A stretch of DNA of 32,398 nt, from positions 1 to 32,398 of the forward strand of contig WGCY01000013.1 in the NCBI GenBank assembly GCA_015493525.1, given 5' to 3'. The notes under the pieces are model-generated. The model searched no databases. It was not told where the DNA came from and saw only the letters and a program-made list of their open reading frames with translations. Each line of letters starts with the position of its first letter. Position 1 is the first letter of the stretch. The translations under genes were made by a program, and so were the position numbers. Below are positions 7,522 through 16,473 of this stretch, piece after piece. Source of the stretch: Bacteroidales bacterium (GTDB lineage: Bacteria > Bacteroidota > Bacteroidia > Bacteroidales > F082).

Positions 7522-9180
7522 TTAAGCTTTGTCCAGTAATTCGGAAGCAGCGGCCCTTGAGACGTTGGTTACCTGCTCATCGCTCAGCATTTTAGCAATT
7601 TCTTCGAGGCGTCCTTCGGCTGTTAGCGGTACAATCTCGGAAAGGGTCAGGTTATTTTCAATCCGCTTATAAACCTTGAGATGCACATCCGCACGGGAAG
7701 CAATTTGTGGCAAATGGGTGATGCTCAGTACCTGGATATGGCCGGACATTTTTTTCAGGATATTCCCCAGTTTTCCGGCAATATCGCCGGAGACACCGGC
7801 ATCAATCTCGTCAAAGATAATGGTTGGCAATACGCCGGCCTCATGTACCAGCGATTTAAGTGCCAGCATAAGCCGCGAAAGTTCACCGCCGGAAGCTGTC
7901 TTGGCAATGGGAGCAGGCTCTCCGCCTTTGTTGGCATTGAAATAAAAGGTCAGTGACTCTTTACCACGAGGGCCAAATGTTTCCAGTTCTTTTATTTGCA
8001 CATGAAATTGTGCCTCTTCCATGCCCATCTGCTGTAACAAAGCCTCCGCCTCCTTTTCAAATGCCGGAACCTTTTGCTCTCGCACGGCACGCAACTTCTT
8101 CGCCGTATCCTCCAGATTTTGGACAATTTCTTTCAAATATTGTTTCTCGGTTTCCAGTTCTTCATCCAGATTGGAAATAGCCTCCAGCTTTTGTCTGTAC
8201 CCTTCGCGCAAAGCAATGAGCTCATCAATACCGGCAACATGATGCTTTTGCTGCAGGCCGTACAACGTATCCAGCCGATCTTCAACCTGTTGTAACTCCG
8301 TAGGGTCGAACTCATTTTGAGAAGCGAAGTTTTCCATCTCTGCCGCTAAATCGTTCAGCTCAATGTGGGATGACTGCAACCTTTCGGTAAACTCCGCCAT
8401 GGATGGGTGAAATTCTGAAAGCCGTGCAAAAGTTTCTTTCAGCCTGCCGAGTTGTTCCAAAATGGCACCCTCTTCTTCCCTGAGAAAACCCACCGACATG
8501 TCCACAGCTGCTTTAATTTCCACGGCATGTTTCAGTAATTTATTTTTCTTTTCCAGTCGTGCCAATTCATCTGCATCCAGTGCTGCCGATTCCAGCTCGT
8601 CCAACTGAAAACGGAAATAATCTTCATCGCGTTTCGACTGTTCGTTTTGCTGTTGTAACCCTTTGAGTTTCTGCTGGGTTTCAAGATATTGACGATACAA
8701 CAGCGTGTATGCATGAAGTAGTTCCGGCTGGTTCACGTAGGCATCAAATAGTTCCAGCTGGAACCCGGTTTCGTTCAGTGAAAGTGTCTGGTGTTGCGAA
8801 TGAATATCCACAAGGCGGGTTCCCAGTGTTTTCAGCAGGTTCAGGTTTACGGGAGTGTCGTTTACAAAAGCCCGTGATTTTCCGGCCGGATTGATTTCGC
8901 GCCGCAGAGTGGTAACCGGCTCATAATCCAAATCGTTTTCTTCAAAAAAGCGGTTCAGGTTTAATTTACTGACATCAAAAGCCCCTTCGACAATACATTT
9001 TTTCTCCTTGTCCATGAGTACCGACGGGTCGGCACGTTTACCGAGAATTAGCGATAAGGCACCGAGCATGATAGATTTCCCTGCTCCGGTTTCACCGGTT
9101 ATAACGGTAAACCCGGGACGAAAATCAATCTCGACAGCACGAATCAGCGTATAATTTTTTATGGTCAGTTTCAGTAACAT
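7522..9180 (-). CDS. recN: DNA repair protein RecN
   Basis: RecN is an SMC-like ATPase that acts early in double-strand-break repair. The 552-residue protein has Walker A GETGAGKS (residues 29-36) and a long central coiled-coil region rich in Glu, Lys and Leu. The ABC signature is SGGELSRLMLALKSL, Walker B is PTIIFDEIDAGVSGDIA, and the C-terminal VLSITHLPQIAS is also present. The length is typical. It is transcribed away from folK across a 78-bp intergenic region holding both promoters. No LexA-like operator was recognised, although recN is often part of the SOS response elsewhere. Confidence 0.96.
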   Translation of the reverse strand: MLLKLTIKNYTLIRAVEIDFRPGFTVITGETGAGKSIMLGALSLILGKRADPSVLMDKEKKCIVEGAFDVSKLNLNRFFEENDLDYEPVTTLRREINPAGKSRAFVNDTPVNLNLLKTLGTRLVDIHSQHQTLSLNETGFQLELFDAYVNQPELLHAYTLLYRQYLETQQKLKGLQQQNEQSKRDEDYFRFQLDELESAALDADELARLEKKNKLLKHAVEIKAAVDMSVGFLREEEGAILEQLGRLKETFARLSEFHPSMAEFTERLQSSHIELNDLAAEMENFASQNEFDPTELQQVEDRLDTLYGLQQKHHVAGIDELIALREGYRQKLEAISNLDEELETEKQYLKEIVQNLEDTAKKLRAVREQKVPAFEKEAEALLQQMGMEEAQFHVQIKELETFGPRGKESLTFYFNANKGGEPAPIAKTASGGELSRLMLALKSLVHEAGVLPTIIFDEIDAGVSGDIAGKLGNILKKMSGHIQVLSITHLPQIASRADVHLKVYKRIENNLTLSEIVPLTAEGRLEEIAKMLSDEQVTNVSRAAASELLDKA

Positions 9181-9200
9181 GAAAAACTTTTTCTGAGAAA

Positions 9201-9208
9201 CAAAAATA
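9201..9208 (-). promoter_or_regulatory. -7 box for recN (TATTTTTG)
   Basis: Exact TAnnTTTG match 20 bases upstream of the recN ATG. A TTTG lies about 22 bases further upstream, slightly wide for the -33 position. Confidence 0.5.
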
Positions 9209-9246
9209 AGAAAACGTCCCGATGAAAAAACAAACTGACATTTTAT

Positions 9247-9254
9247 TAATTTTG
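9247..9254 (+). promoter_or_regulatory. -7 box for folK (TAATTTTG), predicted leaderless
   Basis: TAATTTTG matches TAnnTTTG and ends 4 bases before the folK ATG, the same spacing as for the DUF433 gene. Transcription should begin at or next to the start codon. Confidence 0.45.
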
Positions 9255-9258
9255 CGCC

Positions 9259-9780
9259 ATGTCAAAAAAACACACGGTTTTTCTTTTGCTGGGCAGTAAT
9301 ATTCATCCCAGAACAGATTTTCTTCAAAAGGCTATCAGGTTTATTAACAACTTGTTAGGTGATATTACGTCTGTTTCTTCCCTGTACGAATCAGAGCCCT
9401 GGGGTTTTGATGCCCCGGTAGCTTTTTTGAATCAGGTGGTTTGCGTGGAATCGACATTAGGGCCACTGGCAATTTTGAAAAAAACACAGGAAATTGAGCG
9501 GAAGTTGGGGCGTACTGCTAAGACAAACGGGGAATACGCTTCCCGGACGATGGATATTGACCTGCTCTTTTTTGATGACGAGATTGTCCGGCTGCCGGAG
9601 TTGACCATTCCGCATGCACAGATAGCCAACAGGCGTTTTACCCTGCTGCCACTGGTGGAGGTAGCTCCGGACATGGTTCATCCCGTATCCGGAAAAACCT
9701 GTCGCTGTTTGCTGGAAGAGTGCCCCGATGAGGGTAAGGTTTGGAGGATAAAAAAAGAAAAACGGCTGTATGCACTATAA
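9259..9780 (+). CDS. folK: 2-amino-4-hydroxy-6-hydroxymethyldihydropteridine pyrophosphokinase (HPPK)
   Basis: FolK transfers pyrophosphate from ATP to 6-hydroxymethyl-7,8-dihydropterin in folate synthesis. The protein shows the family start VFLLLGSNIHPR, the SLYESEPWG block, and the HPPK signature RTMDIDLLFFDDEIV, which holds the metal-binding aspartates. This is followed by LTIPHAQIANRRFTLLPLVEV. At 173 residues it is slightly longer than E. coli HPPK because of a basic tail. Its last 11 bases overlap the start of the downstream kinase gene, indicating a two-gene operon. Confidence 0.95.
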   Translation: MSKKHTVFLLLGSNIHPRTDFLQKAIRFINNLLGDITSVSSLYESEPWGFDAPVAFLNQVVCVESTLGPLAILKKTQEIERKLGRTAKTNGEYASRTMDIDLLFFDDEIVRLPELTIPHAQIANRRFTLLPLVEVAPDMVHPVSGKTCRCLLEECPDEGKVWRIKKEKRLYAL

Positions 9781-10402
9781 TTTTATTGCCATAGAAGGAA
9801 ACATAGGGGCGGGGAAGACATCGCTGGCGACAAAAATATCGCAGGATTACAACGCACATCTTATTTTGGAACAGTTTGAGGAAAACTCATTTTTACCGAA
9901 ATTTTACAAAGAGCCTGAGAAATATGCTTTTCCGTTGGAAATGTCGTTTATGGCTGCCCGTTATCAGCAACTGAAAGACCAGTTGTTGTCCATGGATTTG
10001 TTCAAGACTTTCACCATCAGCGATTATTTCATCGTAAAGTCTCTGATTTTTGCCCGGAAAAACCTGCCGCAGGACGAGTTTAAGCTCTATGCCACTTTTT
10101 TTAATATCATTTATCAGCAGCTTCCCAAACCGGATCTTTTGGTTTACCTCTATGTGGATACCGAACGTTTGCAGTCCAATATAAAAATGCGTGGAAGGCC
10201 GTATGAACAGAATATTCAGGATGACTACCTGAATAAGATACAGGACGGTTACCTGGAGTTTATCAAGCAGCAAAAAGATTTACGGATATTGATTTTGGAC
10301 ACCAATAAACTCGATTTTGTAAACCATCCGGAAGACTACAAAAAGATTACAGAAGCCCTTCACGGCGAATACAATTTGGGGCTGCACCGCATTATTTTTT
10401 AG
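9770..10402 (+). CDS. Deoxynucleoside kinase (dGK/dCK family)
   Basis: This enzyme phosphorylates deoxynucleosides for salvage into dNTPs. The 210-residue protein has the P-loop EGNIGAGKTSLA (from about residue 9) and the ISDYFIVKSLIFA segment. Its LVYLYVDTERLQSNIKMRGR stretch includes the arginine-rich lid, followed by YEQNIQDDYLNKIQDGY, all matching the deoxyguanosine/deoxycytidine/deoxyadenosine kinase family. Substrate preference cannot be read from sequence. It overlaps folK by 11 bases and converges on the DUF5723 gene with a 7-base gap. The folK-dNK pairing seems frequent in Bacteroidota (recollection, not checked here). Confidence 0.9.
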   Translation: MHYNFIAIEGNIGAGKTSLATKISQDYNAHLILEQFEENSFLPKFYKEPEKYAFPLEMSFMAARYQQLKDQLLSMDLFKTFTISDYFIVKSLIFARKNLPQDEFKLYATFFNIIYQQLPKPDLLVYLYVDTERLQSNIKMRGRPYEQNIQDDYLNKIQDGYLEFIKQQKDLRILILDTNKLDFVNHPEDYKKITEALHGEYNLGLHRIIF

Positions 10403-10409
10403 TTCATTT

Positions 10410-11816
10410 TTACCTTACAATGTCAGGCCGAAGATTGTGGATATTTTCCGGATTGTGTGGCGATTTTCGAGTGTTTCGCGGTGCAAGGCGTATGTTGAGG
10501 CCAAAACCCACCTGAACGTATTTTTGCTGGTCCCATTGGAATAACCCGGGCACATTATCCGAGTATAAATAAAACTGAAAAGGGTGGAAATTTACCGCCA
10601 TGGCCAAACCAAAGTTCACAGGTGCATCCTTAATCCATGTATAATTGGCTTTTACCGAAAAGTGTCCGGAGACAAACCGGGTATAAGCTACGGAAACAGC
10701 AGGGCTGAAATAATTTTTAAAAAACTGCCCCGAAAACAACAGAGAAAAATCGTTGCGCATGTCTTTGGTATAATACTCACCTCCAATGATAAATCGGGTT
10801 GGTAGTTTCATATTATAGTCACGGGATTCATTATTGATCTTAAATAATTTTTGTAGTGTATCAGCAATACTTCTCAAATGATTATCACTGTTTTTTATAA
10901 AAAAAGCTTTCGGGTCAAATTTGACGCTGTCATTTTCAGGGTAATATGAGTTTGTATTTGAACGGTAAAAGATTTTGCCCCAGTTAAGGACACTGGCATT
11001 GACCCACATTCGTTTTGTAACCTGAAAATCTGCCCCCAAATCAATGGAAAATCCGAGGTTAGAAAAGTTTAAAAGATATTTACCGAGGTCAAAGCCCGTG
11101 GGGTATGATAAACCGGAAGTATTTACCAAAAAGCTTGTGCGGGCATGGACTTCCAGATTGTTGCTGCTATTTTGAACGGTCTTCATGGATATGTTGTTGC
11201 TTTCTGTAGTAATGTCGGAAAGCCCCTGCAGCAGGTGAATCCGTGCACCAATTCTGAGCTTGGTTCCAATGGGAACAGAAATTCCTATATGATAATCCAT
11301 TAAATGGTATTCGGTAAAAGTAGTATTGCTCACGTCAAAGAATTTATTTTCTGCTCCGGGATCAGCATTCCAAAGAAGGTTTAGCAGGTCAAGATCAAGG
11401 ATAGCCCGCACGAACAGATGTTGCTTGACGCCAAGCGAAATAAAAGTACTGCCCGCCCTAAAACCTGCAAAAAGGATATCTAAATCTGTAAAATTGGTAG
11501 CTTTATCTTCCGGAAGGCCATTATTTATTGCCTTGCTTAAATTGAGAAAAAACGAGCCGGAACCTGGTTCTCTGGAAAAAAGATTACTCAGTCCGCCGGT
11601 AGTGGTAATGAGACCGGTTGAAAAGTTCGACATAAGGGGAATACCAATAACTGTATTAGCCCCCGAACTAAAAGCAGGGTTCAGATAGGTGCTTTGTGGC
11701 ACATCGCGAAACCCGGACAGAATATACCCGTTTTGTGCACCTGCATTCCCGGATAACAACAGAAGAGCCAGGGTGAGAACAACGATTATTTTTGTTGAGA
11801 AGTATAAACTTTTCAT
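10410..11816 (-). CDS. DUF5723 outer-membrane beta-barrel protein
   Basis: The 468-residue protein starts with a clear signal peptide (MKSLYFSTKIIVVLTLALLL, cleavage near AGA-QNG). It then has GFRDVPQSTYLNPAFSSG, a block typical of the Bacteroidota DUF5723/PorV-like barrel families. Alternating hydrophobic and polar strands follow, such as FRAGSTFISLGVKQHLFVRA, IGTKLRIGARIHLLQG and HFSVKANYTWIKDAPVNFGLA. It probably sits in the outer membrane; its cargo or role is not known. Upstream is a 71-base gap to the phosphatase gene with only a degenerate TAATTTTA box. Confidence 0.8.
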   Translation of the reverse strand: MKSLYFSTKIIVVLTLALLLLSGNAGAQNGYILSGFRDVPQSTYLNPAFSSGANTVIGIPLMSNFSTGLITTTGGLSNLFSREPGSGSFFLNLSKAINNGLPEDKATNFTDLDILFAGFRAGSTFISLGVKQHLFVRAILDLDLLNLLWNADPGAENKFFDVSNTTFTEYHLMDYHIGISVPIGTKLRIGARIHLLQGLSDITTESNNISMKTVQNSSNNLEVHARTSFLVNTSGLSYPTGFDLGKYLLNFSNLGFSIDLGADFQVTKRMWVNASVLNWGKIFYRSNTNSYYPENDSVKFDPKAFFIKNSDNHLRSIADTLQKLFKINNESRDYNMKLPTRFIIGGEYYTKDMRNDFSLLFSGQFFKNYFSPAVSVAYTRFVSGHFSVKANYTWIKDAPVNFGLAMAVNFHPFQFYLYSDNVPGLFQWDQQKYVQVGFGLNIRLAPRNTRKSPHNPENIHNLRPDIVR

Positions 11817-11887
11817 AATACCAGGTTTAAAATTACCGATTTGGATTTTTTATTGACGGCGGGAGTTAAGTGGGCAGTAGTAATTCC

Positions 11888-12586
11888 CTATAATATTTTA
11901 CACAATTCCAGTAAGTCCCTGATTTTGTATGTGCAATTAGTTTCATTTGAAATGCCTTCCGGGTCAAAAAATACCTGGTCCATTCCCGCTTGCCGGGCAC
12001 CTTCGATGTCTACCGGAAAGTCATCCCCTATCATAAGGCTTTCGTCTGCCAGTGCACCCGTCTTTTCCAGGGCGTAATAGAAAATCCGTGGATCGGGTTT
12101 CTTCACGCCGGCCTCCTCGGAGGTAATCAGCTGCTCAAAATAGTTGTCCATTCCGGAAACCTTTATTTTTATCTCCTGAACTTCCTGAAAACCATTGGTA
12201 ACCAGGTGTAAATGGTATTTTGGCGCAAGATATTTCAGCGTTTCCATAACATGCGGAAACAGGTTCACTTTCCGGGGGCTAATCTCCACATAATCCGTTC
12301 CCATGGTATCGGCAAGTGGCTTGTCATCAATGCCATAATCGAGCAATGTCAGGTAAAAACGCTTCCAGCGCAGAATATCTTTTTCCAGCAGGCCATCGCG
12401 GTACAAATCCCACAGGCGGTGATTGTGGTTTGTGTATTTTTTATGGAATTCTTTAAAATCTCCAATGCCCCTTTTATCCAGCTTATGTTTCTCAAAAATC
12501 TCTTCAAAGGCTTCGATGGCACTCTTCTCAAAATCCCACAACGTACGGTCAAGGTCAAAAAACAGATGTTTATATTTTGGATGCAT
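11888..12586 (-). CDS. YjjG-family noncanonical pyrimidine nucleotidase (HAD superfamily)
   Basis: YjjG-type HAD phosphatases dephosphorylate pyrimidine nucleoside monophosphates, including modified ones, and so cleanse the nucleotide pool. HAD motif I is FFDLDRTLWD, motif II is LVTNG, motif III is the lysine in GVKKPDPRIF, and motif IV is MIGDDFPVDIEGARQAG. A helical cap domain lies between motifs I and II. The length of about 232 residues is normal. A GTG at 12592 would add two residues, but the ATG at 12586 is preferred. It lies 5 bases after the stop of the secreted protease gene, so the two probably share a transcript. Confidence 0.88.
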   Translation of the reverse strand: MHPKYKHLFFDLDRTLWDFEKSAIEAFEEIFEKHKLDKRGIGDFKEFHKKYTNHNHRLWDLYRDGLLEKDILRWKRFYLTLLDYGIDDKPLADTMGTDYVEISPRKVNLFPHVMETLKYLAPKYHLHLVTNGFQEVQEIKIKVSGMDNYFEQLITSEEAGVKKPDPRIFYYALEKTGALADESLMIGDDFPVDIEGARQAGMDQVFFDPEGISNETNCTYKIRDLLELCKIL

Positions 12587-12591
12587 GGGCA

Positions 12592-14448
12592 CTATTTATG
12601 GTAATTAAAAACTTTGTAGGTGTGGGTTACGTTCTTGTTTGTCAGTCGGATAATATATAATCCATTTTGGTTGTGCGGCAGTTGCAGGACCACATTGTCA
12701 TTACCAAATTGCGGTTTGAAAGTATTTAACCGGCGGCCCAGCATATCATAAACGGAAACAGAAATATCTTCCGGATGGTAACTTCCCAGCAGGATATGAA
12801 TATGCCCATCTTTGGTGGGGTTGGGATAGACCACGGAAAGGACGGAAACAGAATCGATTTTTGTACTTGTGCCACCGGCAGAGGTTACCGTTAATTTTAC
12901 CTGAAAAGTTCCGATGGTGGAATAATGGATGGCCGGCGGCGTTTTTATGTCCGAACTAACCGGGTTTCCTCCTTTAAAATCCCAATGGTAGCTCGTTACC
13001 GGGCCGGTGGACAAGTCGGAAAAATGAATGGTTCCCCCCATGGGCGTTTTGTTGACATCGGAGGTGAAATTGGCAATGGCAAGTGTTGAAAGCGGGTCGA
13101 AGCCGGGGATTTGTACCGGGTCGGTCTGCGTTTTGTCCAGCCAATATTTCAGTTGCCTCGTGGAATCGGTTCCATTGGCATCCCAGTGTTTGCTGAAACG
13201 GCCAAAATAGTCGGGCGAATCCGACGCACTACAGGAAGCATCCCCTCCGGTGAGGGTTCCCACTACCAGCCCTTTGCTGTTAAAAAGCGGCGAACCTGAC
13301 GAACCACCTTCGGTTACACCATGTCCTGTGGCCGTGGCAGCCCATTTTACTTTCCAGAAATCAGCATTCGGGTCAACTGTCGCTCCATAATAGTTCATGG
13401 GGACAAGGGGCGTATTGTAGGTGGAAATCATTTTAATATCGCCTTCGGGATGGTGGATGGCCACACCGCTGTTGCTCACATCTCCGCTCCGGTCCCAGCC
13501 ATTAAAATAGGGTTTGTACGAATAAGGTACTTTGTTGTTCAACAACAACAGTTTGAAATCGGAGCCGCTATTATAGTCGGCGGAGGCCAGCAGCCTGGCA
13601 CCCGAAAGGGAGTGGTTGGCCGGCTCGGTGGATGGGCGGCTGCAACCGGGAGACTCATAATTGAAATAAAAAACCCATTGTGCATAGTCTGAAGTCGAAG
13701 AAGCATCGCCGCAGTGGTTGGCGGTCAGGAAATAGGGTTTCCCATCATTTTTTGTGTCGTTGACCAATGAACCGGTACACCAGAAAAGGCTGCTCCCCTC
13801 TCTGAGCAGGATTCTTGCCACACTGTTTTTTTGGTTTTTGTATTTCGCCCCTTCCGGACAATTTACGGGAACTTCACAATAACCGGCATCACCAAAATCT
13901 TTCAGGCTTTTTTCGGGATAGTCGGTAATGTTTCCGATACCGGTCAGCTCAAATGGCAGCCGATTGTATTTTTTCGGGGCATCCAGCTCAAGCACAAGGC
14001 TGTTTCCCATCAGATAAGCCGTGCCCATTTCTTTGCCATTGTTTTGTTTACTGAAAGCACCCAGCAACCGGCCTTTGCGTGAGTTATAAATAAACATCCG
14101 GTCGTTGTGCCCAAGTTTGACATTCCGGAAATAAAGGTTCAGTGCCGTGGCCCCGCTGAGAATAATTTTCAGCCGCCAGGTGAAGTTGCCATCGGGCAAT
14201 TGCTGCCATCGGCCTTGTTGCAATATGTTGTCAGCCAACGGGATGGCATATCCGGCAAATAATGGTTGCGGCACGTTTGTTTTATTCGGGACAAGCTGCT
14301 TTTGGGGAGCGGGCATCTCTACATGAACAACGGGCGGCGTATTTTTCAACCGGTAGGACACTGAGGCAGGCTTTCCTGGAATTTCCAACTGGGCAGCGGC
14401 AAAAAGTGGCAAAAAGAATATCGGGAGTACAAACAAAAACTTCTTCAT
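12592..14448 (-). CDS. Secreted trypsin-like (lysyl endopeptidase-like) protease with PKD and T9SS sorting domain
   Basis: The 618-residue protein has a signal peptide (MKKFLFVLPIFFLPLFAAA-QLEI). A beta-rich N-terminal domain is followed by a chymotrypsin-fold protease with catalytic His245 in TANHCG, probable Asp297 in SGSDFKLLLL and Ser384 in GGSSGSPLF. Paired cysteines near residues 191-225 and the HHPEGDIK block resemble lysyl endopeptidases of the Achromobacter protease I type. A PKD domain follows (HFSDLSTGPVTSYHWDFKGG). The C-terminal tail VVYPNPTKDG...VYDMLGRRL...LPHNQNGLYIIRL is a type A T9SS sorting signal, so the protein should cross the outer membrane by T9SS. The frame is open to 14517, but the ATG at 14448 starts the signal peptide. 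Confidence 0.92.
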   Translation of the reverse strand: MKKFLFVLPIFFLPLFAAAQLEIPGKPASVSYRLKNTPPVVHVEMPAPQKQLVPNKTNVPQPLFAGYAIPLADNILQQGRWQQLPDGNFTWRLKIILSGATALNLYFRNVKLGHNDRMFIYNSRKGRLLGAFSKQNNGKEMGTAYLMGNSLVLELDAPKKYNRLPFELTGIGNITDYPEKSLKDFGDAGYCEVPVNCPEGAKYKNQKNSVARILLREGSSLFWCTGSLVNDTKNDGKPYFLTANHCGDASSTSDYAQWVFYFNYESPGCSRPSTEPANHSLSGARLLASADYNSGSDFKLLLLNNKVPYSYKPYFNGWDRSGDVSNSGVAIHHPEGDIKMISTYNTPLVPMNYYGATVDPNADFWKVKWAATATGHGVTEGGSSGSPLFNSKGLVVGTLTGGDASCSASDSPDYFGRFSKHWDANGTDSTRQLKYWLDKTQTDPVQIPGFDPLSTLAIANFTSDVNKTPMGGTIHFSDLSTGPVTSYHWDFKGGNPVSSDIKTPPAIHYSTIGTFQVKLTVTSAGGTSTKIDSVSVLSVVYPNPTKDGHIHILLGSYHPEDISVSVYDMLGRRLNTFKPQFGNDNVVLQLPHNQNGLYIIRLTNKNVTHTYKVFNYHK

Positions 14449-14665
14449 AAGCAAATTTAATACATTCGGAGTGCCCCGGAACGTCCTGTCCGTGGCTTTC
14501 TGAAATAGAATGGACAAAATTAAAAAATTATGAAGATACTTTGGCGGGTGTCCGGATTGCTGTTTGTCAATGGAGTTTGCCTGCCGGTCGATTTTTTATG
14601 CTGGTTGGTCTAACAATGGCAGGGGCATGGGTTATTATGGTTATTTTAGCTGAAAAATAAGCTGA

Positions 14666-15730
14666 ATGAATTTCCGGAAATATCTGACCCCGATTTTACA
14701 TGTCCTCGCCTGGGTGGTTGTCTATTTTTTGCCTGATTTGTTGTTTGAGGCACCCACGGGGCCGGTGTTCCTTGTGAAAAGAAACTTGCATTTTGCATTG
14801 ATTTTGTTCTTTTTCTATCTGAACTATTTTGTATTGGTCCCGCGGTTGTTGTTGCATAAAAAGCAGTTGTTGTTTTCGGCTGCTGTGCTGTTTGCACTTG
14901 TCTTTTCCTACTATACAAACGATTTTGTCATGCAAAATGTTAGAAAAGAATATGCAAAAGAAGCTGTCGAAAGCCATAAGCCGACGGGCCAAAATGCGTC
15001 GAAATATTTGGAAAAACGGCGGGAGCGGCATCGCCATGCGGAGAATGCCGGAACAGCCGTGGTGGTTTTAATGGGCTTTTTTATCAGCACGATTGCCCGG
15101 GAGACACGCGAATGGTATGTCCAGGAAAAAGAGCGCAAAGAGATGGAAAAGCAGAAGCTTATCTCCGAATTGTCGTTTTTGAAGTCGCAGGTAAACCCGC
15201 ATTTTTTGTTTAATAGCCTCAACGGAATTTACGCCCTGGCCATAAAGAAATCGGACAAAACACCGGATGCTGTATTACAGCTTTCAGAGCTGATGCGACA
15301 TATGCTGTACGAGTCGGAAAAAGAGGAGGTTACTTTGGAAAAGGAGGTGGCTTATCTTCGGAACTATATCCAGTTGCAACGGCTGAGGATGCCTTCGGAA
15401 GCACAGATAAATTTTGATGTTGAAGGCGATATCAGGGAAAGAATGATTGCTCCCATGCTTTTTATCCCGTTTGTCGAAAACGGTTTTAAACACGGTGCAG
15501 GGACAGCGGGTACCAGGATTCAAATAAAACTAAAAGTGAAAGACAGTGTGCTCACTTTTGATATGATAAACAGCATTTCTGATGCCACCAGCAAAGATGC
15601 TTCTTCGGGTATCGGCCTTGCCAATGTGCGAAAACGGCTTCAGCTGCTCTACGGAAAGAACCATTATCTTGATTATAAAAAAAGTAATGGCAATTTTGTG
15701 GTACATTTACAAATTAACTTACCTGCATGA
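14666..15730 (+). CDS. LytS-type sensor histidine kinase
   Basis: The 354-residue protein has about four membrane helices in the N-terminal half (residues about 8-23, 43-60, 69-84 and 131-143). A coiled segment leads into the His_kinase domain FLKSQVNPHFLFNSLNGIYA with phospho-accepting His179. The ATPase domain has FIPFVENGFKHG (N box) and GIGLANVRKRLQLLYG (G box). It is expected to phosphorylate the LytTR regulator encoded next, whose ATG overlaps its TGA stop (ATGA). No extracellular sensor domain is present, so it may sense membrane state or a partner protein. It is transcribed divergently from the T9SS protease. Confidence 0.93.
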   Translation: MNFRKYLTPILHVLAWVVVYFLPDLLFEAPTGPVFLVKRNLHFALILFFFYLNYFVLVPRLLLHKKQLLFSAAVLFALVFSYYTNDFVMQNVRKEYAKEAVESHKPTGQNASKYLEKRRERHRHAENAGTAVVVLMGFFISTIARETREWYVQEKERKEMEKQKLISELSFLKSQVNPHFLFNSLNGIYALAIKKSDKTPDAVLQLSELMRHMLYESEKEEVTLEKEVAYLRNYIQLQRLRMPSEAQINFDVEGDIRERMIAPMLFIPFVENGFKHGAGTAGTRIQIKLKVKDSVLTFDMINSISDATSKDASSGIGLANVRKRLQLLYGKNHYLDYKKSNGNFVVHLQINLPA

Positions 15731-16431
15731 TGAATTGTATCATTGTTGATGACGAACCGCTCGCCAGGGATATTTTGGAGGGTTTTACCGGAAAAGTACC
15801 TTTTCTGGAGTTGAAAGCATCGTGCAAAAACGGCTTTGAGGCACTGGAGGTTTTACAAAACGAGAAAATTGATTTGGTTTTTCTGGATATTCAAATGCCC
15901 GACATAAACGGCATCCAGCTTTACGAGTCGCTGAACTACAAACCCATGGTGATTTTTACCACGGCCTACAGCAATTATGCGGTAACCGGGTTTGATTTGG
16001 ATGCGGTGGATTATCTCGTGAAACCTTTTGCGTATCAGCGTTTCCTGAAAGCGGTGAATAAAGCGTATGAACAGTTGAACCAACAGAAGCCGGCAGGGAC
16101 ATCGGCATCGCAGCGTGATTTTATGTTTGTAAAAGATGGAACAAAAATCGTGAAAGTGGTGTTTGCGGATATTTTATATCTCGAAGGAATGAAAGACTAT
16201 GTGAAGATTGTCCTGAAAGACAGGAAGATGGTCATGCCGCTAATTTCCATGCAAAATATGGTGAAGAAACTTCCCCGGGGACAATTTGTCCGGATTCACC
16301 GCTCTTATATTGTGTCCCTTTCCCAAATAGATTCCGTAGAGAAAAACCGGGTAGTGATTGATGGAAAATGGCTTCCCGTGGGGAATTCTTATAAAAACCA
16401 GCTGATGGATGCACTGGGCAGGATTAACTAA
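15727..16431 (+). CDS. LytTR-family response regulator
   Basis: The receiver domain (residues about 3-115) has the acidic pair DDEP, the phosphorylation site Asp54 in LVFLDIQMPDINGI, the conserved Thr in IFTTAY and the Lys in DYLVKPF. The C-terminal LytTR DNA-binding domain includes FVKDGTKIVKVVFADILYLE, FVRIHRSYIVSLSQID and WLPVGNSYKNQL. The 234-residue length is standard. It overlaps the kinase gene by 4 bases and forms a classical sensor/regulator pair. The target promoters cannot be identified from this window. Confidence 0.95.
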   Translation: MMNCIIVDDEPLARDILEGFTGKVPFLELKASCKNGFEALEVLQNEKIDLVFLDIQMPDINGIQLYESLNYKPMVIFTTAYSNYAVTGFDLDAVDYLVKPFAYQRFLKAVNKAYEQLNQQKPAGTSASQRDFMFVKDGTKIVKVVFADILYLEGMKDYVKIVLKDRKMVMPLISMQNMVKKLPRGQFVRIHRSYIVSLSQIDSVEKNRVVIDGKWLPVGNSYKNQLMDALGRIN

Positions 16432-16443
16432 TTTCCGGAAACA

Positions 16444-16472
16444 GGCAAAACCGCGGGTTACGTTTGCCCACT
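16444..16472. terminator. Possible bidirectional terminator between the LytTR and LUD genes
   Basis: GGCAAA (16444-16449) pairs with TTTGCC (16463-16468) in the 42-base gap between two convergent genes, followed by a short T-rich stretch. The stem is short, so the call is weak. Confidence 0.35.
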
Positions 16473-16473
16473 T

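Noticed and set aside
14449-14665. A LytTR binding site upstream of the protease
   Set aside because: I looked for paired direct repeats between the divergent genes and found none convincing by eye.
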